A stretch of 5,398 nt of DNA from Candidatus Iainarchaeum sp. (GTDB lineage: Archaea; Iainarchaeota; Iainarchaeia; Iainarchaeales; JAFGBZ01): contig JACRDJ010000088.1 in the NCBI GenBank assembly GCA_016218635.1, positions 1-5,398 of the forward strand, in the 5' to 3' direction. The notes beneath the pieces were generated by a model. It was given only the letters and a program-made list of their open reading frames with translations, did not search any database and had not been told where the DNA came from. Positions 1 to 5,398 of the stretch are shown here, in pieces. The position numbers and the translations under genes were made by a program. Position 1 is the stretch's first letter; every line of letters starts with the position of its first letter.

Positions 1-784
1 ACCTAAATCGGATAATTCCCTTAAATGAGGTATAGAACCCGGATTCTCCGATCTCTTTCACTAATTCTTGATATTTAATTTGTTTATCCACTCGCATTTT
101 TTCTATAACTGCGATTAGTTTTTCTATTGTGGACAGATCGTTACTACACATGTTGATTAGTACAAACGGTTTTCTTAATGACTTTGTAGCATCAATAATT
201 TTGCTTGTAATTAAACTTTGGTTATTAACTTCTTCAGGAGAAACTAATATTGAAATATTCTGATAATGATCAATCCAAAATTCAAACATAGACTTTATTT
301 GTTCTTTATTCTCTATTTCAGACACTTCATCCAGTAAAAAATAAATGTCATTGGTGGTAACAAAATTAGTTATTGTTAATCCTCTTGGAGGGTATCTTGC
401 GTATGCACTTTGCTTTACCCGCTCTGACTCTTCATGTTGGCCTCTAGCTATTTCTTCTCGCATAATTAAGCCTAACTGTAAAGCAGAAGCATCTTTTTCC
501 GAAATAGAGTCGTAAATTTTTTTAATTTGATTATCCTTGAATATGTCATTTTGAAAAAATAAACTAGGAAGTTCTTTACGTGTCGAGAAAACAAAATGCT
601 TTTTCACCCAAAGTTTTTCAAAGGTAAAAAATACTTTTCTTTGTAGGTCCGGGGGCATATAGTTCCAAAGTGCAATAATTTGCTGAATGCCAGAAATTAT
701 TTTTTGAATCTTTATTTCAGTAAGCAGCTTATCTACAATATCTGAGATGATACGGATTCCTGCAGGAATAGTCTCGTCGCCCAA
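1..784 (-). CDS. Unrecognised protein, C-terminus cut by the left edge
   Basis: I translated this frame by hand. It stays open for 261 codons from a TTG at 784-782 to the window edge, so the C-terminus is missing. The TTG follows an AAGGG-like ribosome binding site with a 6-base spacer and lies nine bases after the stop of the upstream frame, in the same phase. The first in-frame ATG is codon 43. The first ~130 residues look mainly helical, with an aromatic stretch near 52-66. From about 147 the pattern alternates hydrophobic strands and helices: strand IYFLLDE (147-153), helix, strand NISILVS (176-182), helix, strand KPFVLINM (205-212), helix. This suggests an alpha/beta domain. I see no Walker A motif, zinc motif, signal peptide or membrane segment. 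IYFLLDE resembles a Walker B strand, but without a P-loop that is weak. The AT-rich codon use differs strongly from the genes to the right. I do not recognise the family. It may be the second gene of an operon or the distal part of a gene broken by the TAA at 794. Confidence 0.7.
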   Translation of the reverse strand, partial: MGDETIPAGIRIISDIVDKLLTEIKIQKIISGIQQIIALWNYMPPDLQRKVFFTFEKLWVKKHFVFSTRKELPSLFFQNDIFKDNQIKKIYDSISEKDASALQLGLIMREEIARGQHEESERVKQSAYARYPPRGLTITNFVTTNDIYFLLDEVSEIENKEQIKSMFEFWIDHYQNISILVSPEEVNNQSLITSKIIDATKSLRKPFVLINMCSNDLSTIEKLIAVIEKMRVDKQIKYQELVKEIGESGFYTSFKGIIRFR

Positions 785-793
785 GCGAATCCC

Positions 794-1027
794 TTACCTT
801 CGAGACGCCAAATATTCAGCAAAGCAATAGTAGTAGTTATTTACAAATATTGCAGAACCTGGAAGAACCGAGAAATCTGCTGCCTTAATAGGTTCTTTCG
901 AATAAGGGCAAATTATCCTTTTGTTTGTCTTTTTCTCCATAATATAACCCTCAATATCTATGCTTTTGCTGAACAATTCAAGAACCGCGGATTTATTTGA
1001 ATCTGTTATACCGATTGTTTCCATCAT
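794..1027 (-). CDS. Small unrecognised protein (77 aa) with two cysteines
   Basis: This is a short AT-rich frame of unknown function. I chose ATG at 1027-1025. A second ATG follows at once (1024-1022), and a TTG at 1048 would add seven residues. AGAAGG on the minus strand (1036-1031) lies 3 bases from the first ATG and 6 from the second, so the second is the better ribosome-bound start; either makes the TTG unlikely. The N-terminal 30 residues look helical. The second half has ICPYSKEPI (Cys40), then an LPGSAIF strand and an aromatic cluster YYYCF (Cys68) before a terminal ASRR. One cysteine near the start and one after an aromatic strand loosely resemble small YHS/treble-clef-like folds, but two cysteines alone do not make a zinc site, so I assign nothing. 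The frame ends at TAA, and the same phase continues open to the left edge. It could therefore be a complete small protein, or the N-terminus of a larger broken gene. Confidence 0.6.
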   Translation of the reverse strand: MMETIGITDSNKSAVLELFSKSIDIEGYIMEKKTNKRIICPYSKEPIKAADFSVLPGSAIFVNNYYYCFAEYLASRR

Positions 1028-1030
1028 ATT

Positions 1031-1036
1031 CCTTCT
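1031..1036 (-). promoter_or_regulatory. Ribosome binding site for the 77-aa gene
   Basis: AGAAGG on the minus strand precedes two consecutive ATG codons, at spacings of 3 and 6 bases. It favours an ATG start over the TTG at 1048, which lies upstream of this site. Confidence 0.5.
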
Positions 1037-1049
1037 GAGAGTAAACAAG

Positions 1050-1057
1050 TATATTAA
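1050..1057 (-). promoter_or_regulatory. Possible TATA box for the 77-aa gene
   Basis: TTAATATA on the minus strand is centred about 26 bases upstream of the ATG at 1027. That is the usual distance from an archaeal TATA box to the transcription start, and would imply a leaderless message. This conflicts with the AGAAGG ribosome binding site, which needs a leader. An alternative A-rich element at 1059-1070 would place the start near 1038 and keep that site in the message. The surroundings are very AT-rich, so chance matches are likely. Confidence 0.3.
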
Positions 1058-1120
1058 TCTATTTTTTACTTTTTGTTGGTTAACCCTATTGCTTTTAATG
1101 ACTTAATTCCCAATTAGGCT

Positions 1121-1160
1121 AAAAGAAAAAAATGGAACATGGATTTTAGTCCATGTCCAT
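1121..1160 (-). terminator. Hairpin plus U-tract terminator of the thermosome gene
   Basis: Reading the minus strand, the arms at 1160-1150 and 1143-1132 pair as ATGGA-CATGGA with TCCATG-TTCCAT. This gives 11 base pairs with one bulged base and a six-base loop (1149-1144). A T7-C-T4 tract follows at once (1132-1121). The TAA stop (1148-1146) sits in the loop, and the last codons (Met-Asp-Met-Asp) form the 5' arm. Archaeal RNA polymerase can terminate on U-tracts alone, so the hairpin may serve 3'-end stability as much as termination. Confidence 0.75.
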
Positions 1161-2798
1161 TCCGCCGCCCATGCCACCCATTCCGCCTGGGCCGCCCATG
1201 GGGGGTCCTTTGGATTTGCTGGTGCCGGCGATGATGTCGTCAATGCGCAGCAGCATTTCCGCGACTTCGGATGCGGATTTGATGGCCTGGGTTTTGACCG
1301 TGAGCGGTTCAAGCACCTTGGCGAGTTTCATGTCCACCAGGGTTGCTTTGTAGACGTCGACTCCGACGTATTTTCCGCCTTTGCCCAAGTGCCTGGAGCG
1401 CAGGGCCACCAGCGAGTCAATGGGGTCCATTCCCGCGGTTTCGGCCAGGGTGCGGGGAATGATTTCCAGGGAGTCCGCAAAGGATTCAATGGCCAGCTGT
1501 TCGCGTCCGCCAATGGTTTTTGCGAAATTGCGTAACTGCATGGCGACTTCGACTTCCGTGGATCCTCCGCCGGTTACGACGCGGCCGGAACGGATGGCAG
1601 CCGTAGTGGCGCCAATGGCGTCCTTGAGGGCGCGTTCGGCTTCGTCAATGACGTGCTCGGAGCCTCCGCGCACCAGGAGGGTGACGGACTTGGGGTTCTT
1701 GCATCCTTCCACGAAGACCATGGAGTCCCCGGAAACCTTTTTCTCGTGCACTTTGGCTGCAAATCCCAGGTGGTCCTTGGAGAGTCCTTCGAGGCGGGAA
1801 ACGACTTTTCCGGAAGTGGCCTTGGCCAATGCATCCATGTCGGATTTCTTGACCCGGCGGACGGCCACAATGCCTTCCTGGGCCAAAAAATGCTGGGCAA
1901 TGTCGTCAATGCCTTTCTGGCAGAACACCACGGTGGCTCCGGATTCCTTGATGCGTTGAACCATCTTGGAAAGCATGCGTTCTTCCTGCTCCAGGAATGA
2001 TTCCATCTGGGAGGGGTCCGTGATCTGAATTTTGGTGTCCGTTTCAGGGCCCTTGATTTCCAGTGCACGGTCAATTAAGGCAATGCGCGCTTTTTCGATG
2101 GTTTTAGGCATGCCCGTGTGAACGATTTCCTTGTCCACGACCACTCCGGTGATGAGCTGACTGTCTCCCAATGAACCGCCCTGCTTTTTTTCCAGCTTAA
2201 TCATGTCCGAATCAATGACGGTTTTTCCTTCGGATACTTCCGCCACCTGCATGACGGCCTTGACTACCAGTTCCGCGAGTTCAGTGGAGGACTCGGCGGC
2301 CTTTCCGGTCATGGAAGTCACTGCAATCTCTTTGAGGGATTTTTTGTCATCCATGACAATGGGGTCTGAAATGGATTCATATATTTCAACGGCCTTCTGC
2401 GACGCCAGACGGTATCCCTTAATGATGAGGGATGGGTGAATGGAATCATCAAGGAGTTTTTCGGCTTTCTCCAGCAGGGTTCCGGCCAATACTACCGCGG
2501 TAGTGGTGCCGTCTCCGACTTCCGTGTCCTGGGTTTTGGCCACTTCCACCATCATTTTTCCGGCCGGGTGATCAATGCTCATTTCCGAGAGAATGGTGGC
2601 GCCGTCGTTGGAAATCGTGATGTCACCTACGTCGCTGACAATCATTTTGTCCATGCCCTTGGGTCCCAGCGTGGACTTCACGGCGTTGGCAACCGCCTTG
2701 GCAATGAGAATGTTGATGCGTTGGGCATCGCGTCCTAAAACCCGCCGGGATCCTTCCGGCAGGAAAACTACCTGTTGATTCATCTGTTCTTGAGCCAT
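1146..2798 (-). CDS. Thermosome (group II chaperonin) subunit
   Basis: This is an ATP-dependent cytosolic protein-folding chaperonin subunit that assembles into the double-ring thermosome, the archaeal relative of eukaryotic CCT/TRiC. At 550 residues it has normal family length. The N-terminal equatorial domain carries the nucleotide-binding motifs LGPKGMDK (44-51), NDGATIL (64-70) and GDGTTTA (95-101). The central part is the intermediate and apical region, including a helical-protrusion-like segment followed by the strand [11 protein letters not shown]. The C-terminal equatorial half has the probable ATP-hydrolysing Asp393 (ALKDAIG) and VVTGGGS (407-413). The tail from about 530 is rich in Gly, Met and Pro and ends MDMD, as in many archaeal subunits, where it projects into the cavity. 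ATG at 2798 is preceded by GGAGGTG at 6 bases. A TATA box lies upstream and a terminator overlaps the stop, so it is probably transcribed alone. Alpha or beta subunit type cannot be decided here. Confidence 0.98.
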   Translation of the reverse strand: MAQEQMNQQVVFLPEGSRRVLGRDAQRINILIAKAVANAVKSTLGPKGMDKMIVSDVGDITISNDGATILSEMSIDHPAGKMMVEVAKTQDTEVGDGTTTAVVLAGTLLEKAEKLLDDSIHPSLIIKGYRLASQKAVEIYESISDPIVMDDKKSLKEIAVTSMTGKAAESSTELAELVVKAVMQVAEVSEGKTVIDSDMIKLEKKQGGSLGDSQLITGVVVDKEIVHTGMPKTIEKARIALIDRALEIKGPETDTKIQITDPSQMESFLEQEERMLSKMVQRIKESGATVVFCQKGIDDIAQHFLAQEGIVAVRRVKKSDMDALAKATSGKVVSRLEGLSKDHLGFAAKVHEKKVSGDSMVFVEGCKNPKSVTLLVRGGSEHVIDEAERALKDAIGATTAAIRSGRVVTGGGSTEVEVAMQLRNFAKTIGGREQLAIESFADSLEIIPRTLAETAGMDPIDSLVALRSRHLGKGGKYVGVDVYKATLVDMKLAKVLEPLTVKTQAIKSASEVAEMLLRIDDIIAGTSKSKGPPMGGPGGMGGMGGGMDMD

Positions 2799-2804
2799 TT
2801 AATG

Positions 2805-2811
2805 CACCTCC
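2805..2811 (-). promoter_or_regulatory. Strong ribosome binding site of the thermosome gene
   Basis: GGAGGTG on the minus strand lies 6 bases before the ATG at 2798. It matches the archaeal anti-Shine-Dalgarno sequence well, fixes the start codon and fits a highly expressed gene. Confidence 0.85.
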
Positions 2812-2868
2812 GAGAGAAAAATGGTCGTAAGACAATTAATTGGATTAAGGAAGAACTCCCAAAAAAGG

Positions 2869-2877
2869 TTTATAAAT
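2869..2877 (-). promoter_or_regulatory. TATA box of the thermosome promoter
   Basis: TTTATAAA within ATTTATAAACC on the minus strand is a near-ideal archaeal TATA box, with an A-rich stretch just upstream where a BRE would lie. Transcription should start about 25 bases on, near 2846-2850, giving a leader of about 50 bases that contains the GGAGGTG site. The box is only about 28 bases beyond the lysS stop. A T6 run (2866-2861) between the TATA box and the predicted start could end lysS transcripts. Confidence 0.65.
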
Positions 2878-2904
2878 GTAATTTTTTGAAGACTGCACCA
2901 ACCG

Positions 2905-4512
2905 CTATAATGCCTCAATGAGGGCAATGGCCCTGCTTGTTCCCATGACGGAAACCAGGGTTGAAATGCGGGCGCCGCGTTCGCGGGAAATAAACAGCCA
3001 ATAAAGGGCCCTGAAGAACTCCTGAAGGTTCAGGTTATGACTCTTGGCAAACGCATAAATGGCTTTTCCCAGATCGGATTCCGTTGAATGCTTTTGGCGC
3101 AGAATGGCCGGCAGTTCTTTGATGGCCGCACGCAGGTGTGCGGGAATCTGCTGGCGGATAGTATCCGTTACTTCTTCGTTGACCTTAACCCTAAAGTCTT
3201 CCGGCGCCCACTCCGAGAGCCAGGAACGGACCCGGGTCAGCTTGGCGAGGGTTCGCTTTTCTTCAAGGGGCAAAAGCGATTCAATTCCCTGCATGGAACG
3301 GAAAACTGTCAATGCCTTTTGGGCTTCCGCAGGCCGGGAAACATCGAAAAGCTGGCTTAACAGAATGCAGGAAGAAAACGACGGAACCCTCGGCAGGATT
3401 TTGGGGATGGATTCAATGGCGCTTAACTCAAAGTCCCGGCATATTTTTTCCGTCAGTTTTTCGCTGGGGTGTTTTTCAAGCCCATAATACGTGCGCTCGG
3501 CATTCTCGTACCGGTCATTTAAGAGCACGAATGAATTGTCCGAGAAACTGAATTCAATCACGGTTCCCGGCTTATAGGAATAATTCATGTAACGGAACAA
3601 TTCCGGCGAAGCGGTCTTCAGCCATTGCTCCAGGTTAATGACGTTGCCCTTCGAGCCGCTCATTTTTTCGCCTTTCAGCTGAATGAACTCCGTCGGCAGC
3701 TGGTAAGGCGGTTCTTTTCCGAAAATGTCCTTCATGAGCGCCCGGCCCATGTCCACGGAACCGCCCTTCGAGAAATGATCCTTTCCCCCGGATTCAAAAT
3801 CCACTTTATGCACAATCCAGTGCGCCACCCAGTGCACCCGCCAATGCAGTTTGGCATTCCCGTTGAGGGGAGAAACGCTTCCGGTGGTTCCGCACTTGCA
3901 GGAGTACGAAACTTTTCCTCCGTCAAACCCGGTGATGGCCGTATAGTAAATGCGTTTGCATCCCTCGCACATCACCTGCAGGGGAACAAAGTCCTCTTCT
4001 TTCTGGGTTCCGGCCACCCGGTTCCATACCTGCACTATCGAGTCTGATTTCTTCAGGGTTTCCAGGATGAGATCATTGAATTTTCCTTCCCGGTACGATT
4101 CATACGCGGACATGATGTTGAGTTTTACGCCAAACCCGCCCGCATACTCGCGCACCTGGGAAACGAACGCATCCGCCCAGGTTTTGTATCCCGGAATCGG
4201 GGAAGGAGCCGTGGCACACGGAAAACCCAGAAAGCGGTCGGCGTCGGATTCCGCAATGCCCAGTCCGCCCGGAATCTTGCGGACCGCATCAAAATCGTCA
4301 ATAATGAAATTCTGGGTGACTTTATGGCCCTTCATATGAATGGCATTCGCCACCGAATTCGGAGTGAATATTTCCGCCCGCGCATTCCCAATGTGAAAAA
4401 ACCCGCTGGGGGTCCACATGCCTTCACAGACATAGGGTTCCGAGTGGCGGGCAATCACATGATCCGCGGCCCCATCCGCCCAGGAAAGAATTTCTTTTTC
4501 CGCTTCACTCAA
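2905..4512 (-). CDS. lysS: Lysyl-tRNA synthetase, class I
   Basis: This cytosolic enzyme charges tRNA-Lys with lysine using ATP. It is the class I form found in most archaea and some bacteria, unrelated to the class II enzyme of most other organisms. At 535 residues it is close to the usual size. The Rossmann catalytic domain has the HIGH-equivalent HIGN (40-43, in PSGFFHIGN) and the KMSKS-equivalent KMSGSKG (283-289). Between them are four cysteines, CEGC (182-185) and CKC (205-207), a likely zinc-binding insert. GGKDHFSKGGSVDMG (242-256) is typical of the family. The helical C-terminal half should contact the tRNA anticodon. The start is TTG at 4512: the nearest in-frame stop upstream is 24 bases away with no ATG between, the next in-frame ATG (Met32) would remove the conserved N-terminus, and a GGTG site lies 7 bases upstream. 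KMSGSKG in place of the commoner KMSSSKG is a mild variation that keeps both lysines. Confidence 0.96.
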   Translation of the reverse strand: MSEAEKEILSWADGAADHVIARHSEPYVCEGMWTPSGFFHIGNARAEIFTPNSVANAIHMKGHKVTQNFIIDDFDAVRKIPGGLGIAESDADRFLGFPCATAPSPIPGYKTWADAFVSQVREYAGGFGVKLNIMSAYESYREGKFNDLILETLKKSDSIVQVWNRVAGTQKEEDFVPLQVMCEGCKRIYYTAITGFDGGKVSYSCKCGTTGSVSPLNGNAKLHWRVHWVAHWIVHKVDFESGGKDHFSKGGSVDMGRALMKDIFGKEPPYQLPTEFIQLKGEKMSGSKGNVINLEQWLKTASPELFRYMNYSYKPGTVIEFSFSDNSFVLLNDRYENAERTYYGLEKHPSEKLTEKICRDFELSAIESIPKILPRVPSFSSCILLSQLFDVSRPAEAQKALTVFRSMQGIESLLPLEEKRTLAKLTRVRSWLSEWAPEDFRVKVNEEVTDTIRQQIPAHLRAAIKELPAILRQKHSTESDLGKAIYAFAKSHNLNLQEFFRALYWLFISRERGARISTLVSVMGTSRAIALIEAL

Positions 4513-4519
4513 ACAAATG

Positions 4520-4523
4520 CACC
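4520..4523 (-). promoter_or_regulatory. GGTG ribosome binding site supporting the lysS TTG start
   Basis: GGTG on the minus strand sits 7 bases before the TTG at 4512. The same GGTGCATT string follows the ribosome binding core of the thermosome gene, which supports reading TTG as the true start. Confidence 0.55.
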
Positions 4524-4547
4524 GGAAGCACTAATGCGCTGAAACCC

Positions 4548-4554
4548 TATTAAA
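4548..4554 (-). promoter_or_regulatory. Probable TATA box of lysS
   Basis: TTTAATA on the minus strand is centred about 26 bases before 4525. This predicts a leader of about 13 bases that would just include the GGTG site and the TTG start. It shares the 98-base divergent region with the kinase promoter. Confidence 0.45.
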
Positions 4555-4580
4555 CGTTACGATTTCGCCTATTCAAGCGC

Positions 4581-4588
4581 TTTTTATG
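4581..4588 (+). promoter_or_regulatory. Probable TATA box of the kinase gene, implying a leaderless message
   Basis: TTTTTATG on the plus strand is centred about 26-27 bases upstream of the ATG at 4611. This is the canonical distance to an archaeal transcription start, so the message would begin at or next to that ATG. No convincing Shine-Dalgarno sequence precedes the ATG, which agrees with leaderless initiation. Confidence 0.45.
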
Positions 4589-4610
4589 TTCTTTGCTGAA
4601 CGATTCCGGA

Positions 4611-5183
4611 ATGGAACCGCTTGAAATCCGCCTGCAGGCATTCCTGGAAAAAAACGGGCTTCGGCTGGAGCACAAAATCTCCAAAGGCTACTGCAGCGAA
4701 GTTTATCTGGTGAGGAAAGGAAAGCGTTTCTTCGCATTAAAAATCGAAAAAAACAAGTCTCCGCGGGAATCCATGGCGGAAAAAGAGGCCCGATTCCTTC
4801 AGTTAGCTAACGAACACGGAATCGGCCCCCAACTGCATTCCATGGACCCCGCAAACCGGGTGATTTTAATGGAGTTCCTTGACGGAGTCACCTTCAATGA
4901 CTTCGTTTTCTCCAACCCAACACCACCGAAACTGAAAAAGGTAATTGATTCCCTGCGGGCCCAGGCCAAAATGCTTGATGCAATCGGCCTCGACCACGGG
5001 CAACTCGGCGGAAAGGCCAAGAACATCCTCGTGCAGAAAAACGGCACCGCAGCCATCATTGATTTCGAGAAAGCGTCGCTAAACCGCAAAACCCATAACC
5101 TTAAAGTCGTGGAAGCGCTAGTGTTTCAGAACCGGTTCAGTTCGCTTACCGAAAAAATAAAGGAAATCCTGAAGAAGGAATAA
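4611..5183 (+). CDS. Small RIO/Bud32-like predicted Ser/Thr protein kinase (COG2112 type)
   Basis: This is a predicted cytosolic ATP-dependent protein kinase of 190 residues, so a minimal kinase fold. Visible elements in order: a glycine-loop equivalent ISKGYCSEVYLV (23-34); the ATP-anchoring lysine in FFALKIE (Lys44); the helix-C glutamate in EKEARFL (Glu59); the hinge LMEFLDG (86-92); a catalytic loop LDHGQLGGKAKNILV with probable catalytic Asp128 and metal-binding Asn138; and the metal-binding IIDFEKAS with Asp151, DFE replacing DFG. The DHGQ and IDFEKAS signatures fit the archaeal predicted kinases of COG2112, related to RIO and Bud32. All catalytic residues seem present, so it should be active; its substrate is unknown. 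I prefer ATG at 4611 over the in-frame TTG at 4593, which would add six residues, because a TATA-like element lies about 26 bases before the ATG and would leave no room for the TTG. The following gene starts directly after its stop. Confidence 0.85.
   Translation: MEPLEIRLQAFLEKNGLRLEHKISKGYCSEVYLVRKGKRFFALKIEKNKSPRESMAEKEARFLQLANEHGIGPQLHSMDPANRVILMEFLDGVTFNDFVFSNPTPPKLKKVIDSLRAQAKMLDAIGLDHGQLGGKAKNILVQKNGTAAIIDFEKASLNRKTHNLKVVEALVFQNRFSSLTEKIKEILKKE
5171..5179 (+). promoter_or_regulatory. Ribosome binding site inside the kinase end, for the downstream gene
   Basis: An AAGGA core in the last kinase codons lies 5 bases before the ATG at 5184. Its position within the upstream coding sequence supports translational coupling. 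Confidence 0.55.
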
Positions 5184-5398
5184 ATGAATGTATTCAGGCA
5201 AAAAAGAGCCACAGTGGATATTCACCAACACAACTTTGAACGGATGCAGGAATTGATTCCACCAAAACCTCTTCCAATGCATGTGCTCTTATCCCGTCTT
5301 CGGGAGGCGGACCCGGATATGATGCCTTCATTTATCCGTCAGGTGGCTGCGCTTGGAGAACCCCGTCATGTCCGCTACCTGGAACTGATGCTTAACCG
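5184..5398 (+). CDS. Unrecognised protein, N-terminal 71 residues, cut by the right edge
   Basis: The frame opens with ATG directly after the kinase TAA, with no spacer, and stays open to the window end (71 codons plus two bases). It has a purine-rich ribosome binding site in the end of the kinase gene. The visible protein begins MNVFRQKRATVD and contains LLSRLREADPDMMPSFIRQVAALGEPRHVRYLELML. This looks like two amphipathic helices joined by a short turn, reminiscent of a HEAT-type helical repeat, but one possible unit is not enough to assign the family. No signal peptide or membrane segment is seen. Base composition matches the kinase. The zero-gap arrangement suggests the product is made together with the kinase and may be its partner or substrate; that is inference only. 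Confidence 0.7.
   Translation, partial: MNVFRQKRATVDIHQHNFERMQELIPPKPLPMHVLLSRLREADPDMMPSFIRQVAALGEPRHVRYLELMLN

Noticed and set aside
443..449. Possible AAA-type ATPase assignment for the left-edge protein from its Walker-B-like strand
   Set aside because: No Walker A motif is present in the visible 261 residues, and a hydrophobic strand ending in Asp-Glu is common by chance.
794..796. Programmed stop-codon readthrough or special amino acid insertion
   Set aside because: The codon is TAA. Pyrrolysine uses TAG and selenocysteine uses TGA, and no associated structure is apparent.
1048..1048. TTG at 1048 as start of the small AT-rich gene
   Set aside because: The AGAAGG site and two consecutive ATG codons lie downstream of it, and a TATA-like element sits directly against it.
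1078..1116. GGTTAACC palindrome (1078-1085) and TAATT-ccc-AATTA inverted repeat (1104-1116)
   Set aside because: Both are short, lie in very AT-rich sequence where such symmetry is frequent, and are too far from the gene start to be assigned as operators.
1153..1215. Repetitive Gly/Met codons at the thermosome 3' end as a DNA repeat
   Set aside because: This is the usual Gly-Met-rich C-terminal tail of the protein, not an independent repeat element.
1381..1959. Long plus-strand open frame opposite the thermosome gene (192 codons)
   Set aside because: It is antisense to a well-supported conserved gene, has no recognisable protein features and is explained by codon bias of the real gene. The other frames inside the thermosome and lysS genes are rejected for the same reason.
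5188..5256. Alternative ATG four bases after the coupled gene's start
   Set aside because: It opens a different phase that stops after 22 codons. The frame from 5184 stays open to the window end.

Overview
The window is almost certainly from an archaeon. It carries a group II chaperonin (thermosome) subunit with a Gly/Met-rich tail, a class I lysyl-tRNA synthetase and a small archaeal-type protein kinase. It also shows TATA-like boxes at the expected distance upstream of genes and a GGAGGTG ribosome binding site complementary to the archaeal 16S 3' end. The phylum cannot be fixed from this stretch; a euryarchaeon or a DPANN lineage would both fit.

Layout. (1) Positions 1 to about 1120 are AT-rich: two sampled lines counted by hand were 20-27 % GC, against 55-63 % in sampled lines of the genes to the right. 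This part holds two minus-strand reading frames I do not recognise. One is a 77-residue protein (1027 to 794). The other is a long frame running off the left edge (784 to 1), in the same phase but separated from the first by a TAA stop. (2) Positions 1146-2798, minus strand, hold the thermosome gene. It has a clear ribosome binding site and TATA box upstream, and ends in a hairpin plus U-tract terminator whose stem overlaps the stop codon. (3) Positions 2905-4512, minus strand, hold class I lysS with a TTG start. (4) Positions 4513-4610 are a compact divergent promoter region. (5) Positions 4611-5183, plus strand, hold a small kinase related to the predicted archaeal Ser/Thr kinases (COG2112 type). 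It directly abuts (6) an unrecognised plus-strand gene cut by the right edge.

How the parts relate. The chaperonin and lysS are housekeeping genes in the same direction, but the chaperonin appears to have its own promoter. The kinase and the following gene have a zero-base gap and look translationally coupled. The least explained part is the AT-rich left arm. It begins immediately beyond the chaperonin terminator and looks like accessory or horizontally acquired DNA, but no integrase, transposase, tRNA or attachment repeat is visible. I found no CRISPR array, RNA gene or insertion sequence.
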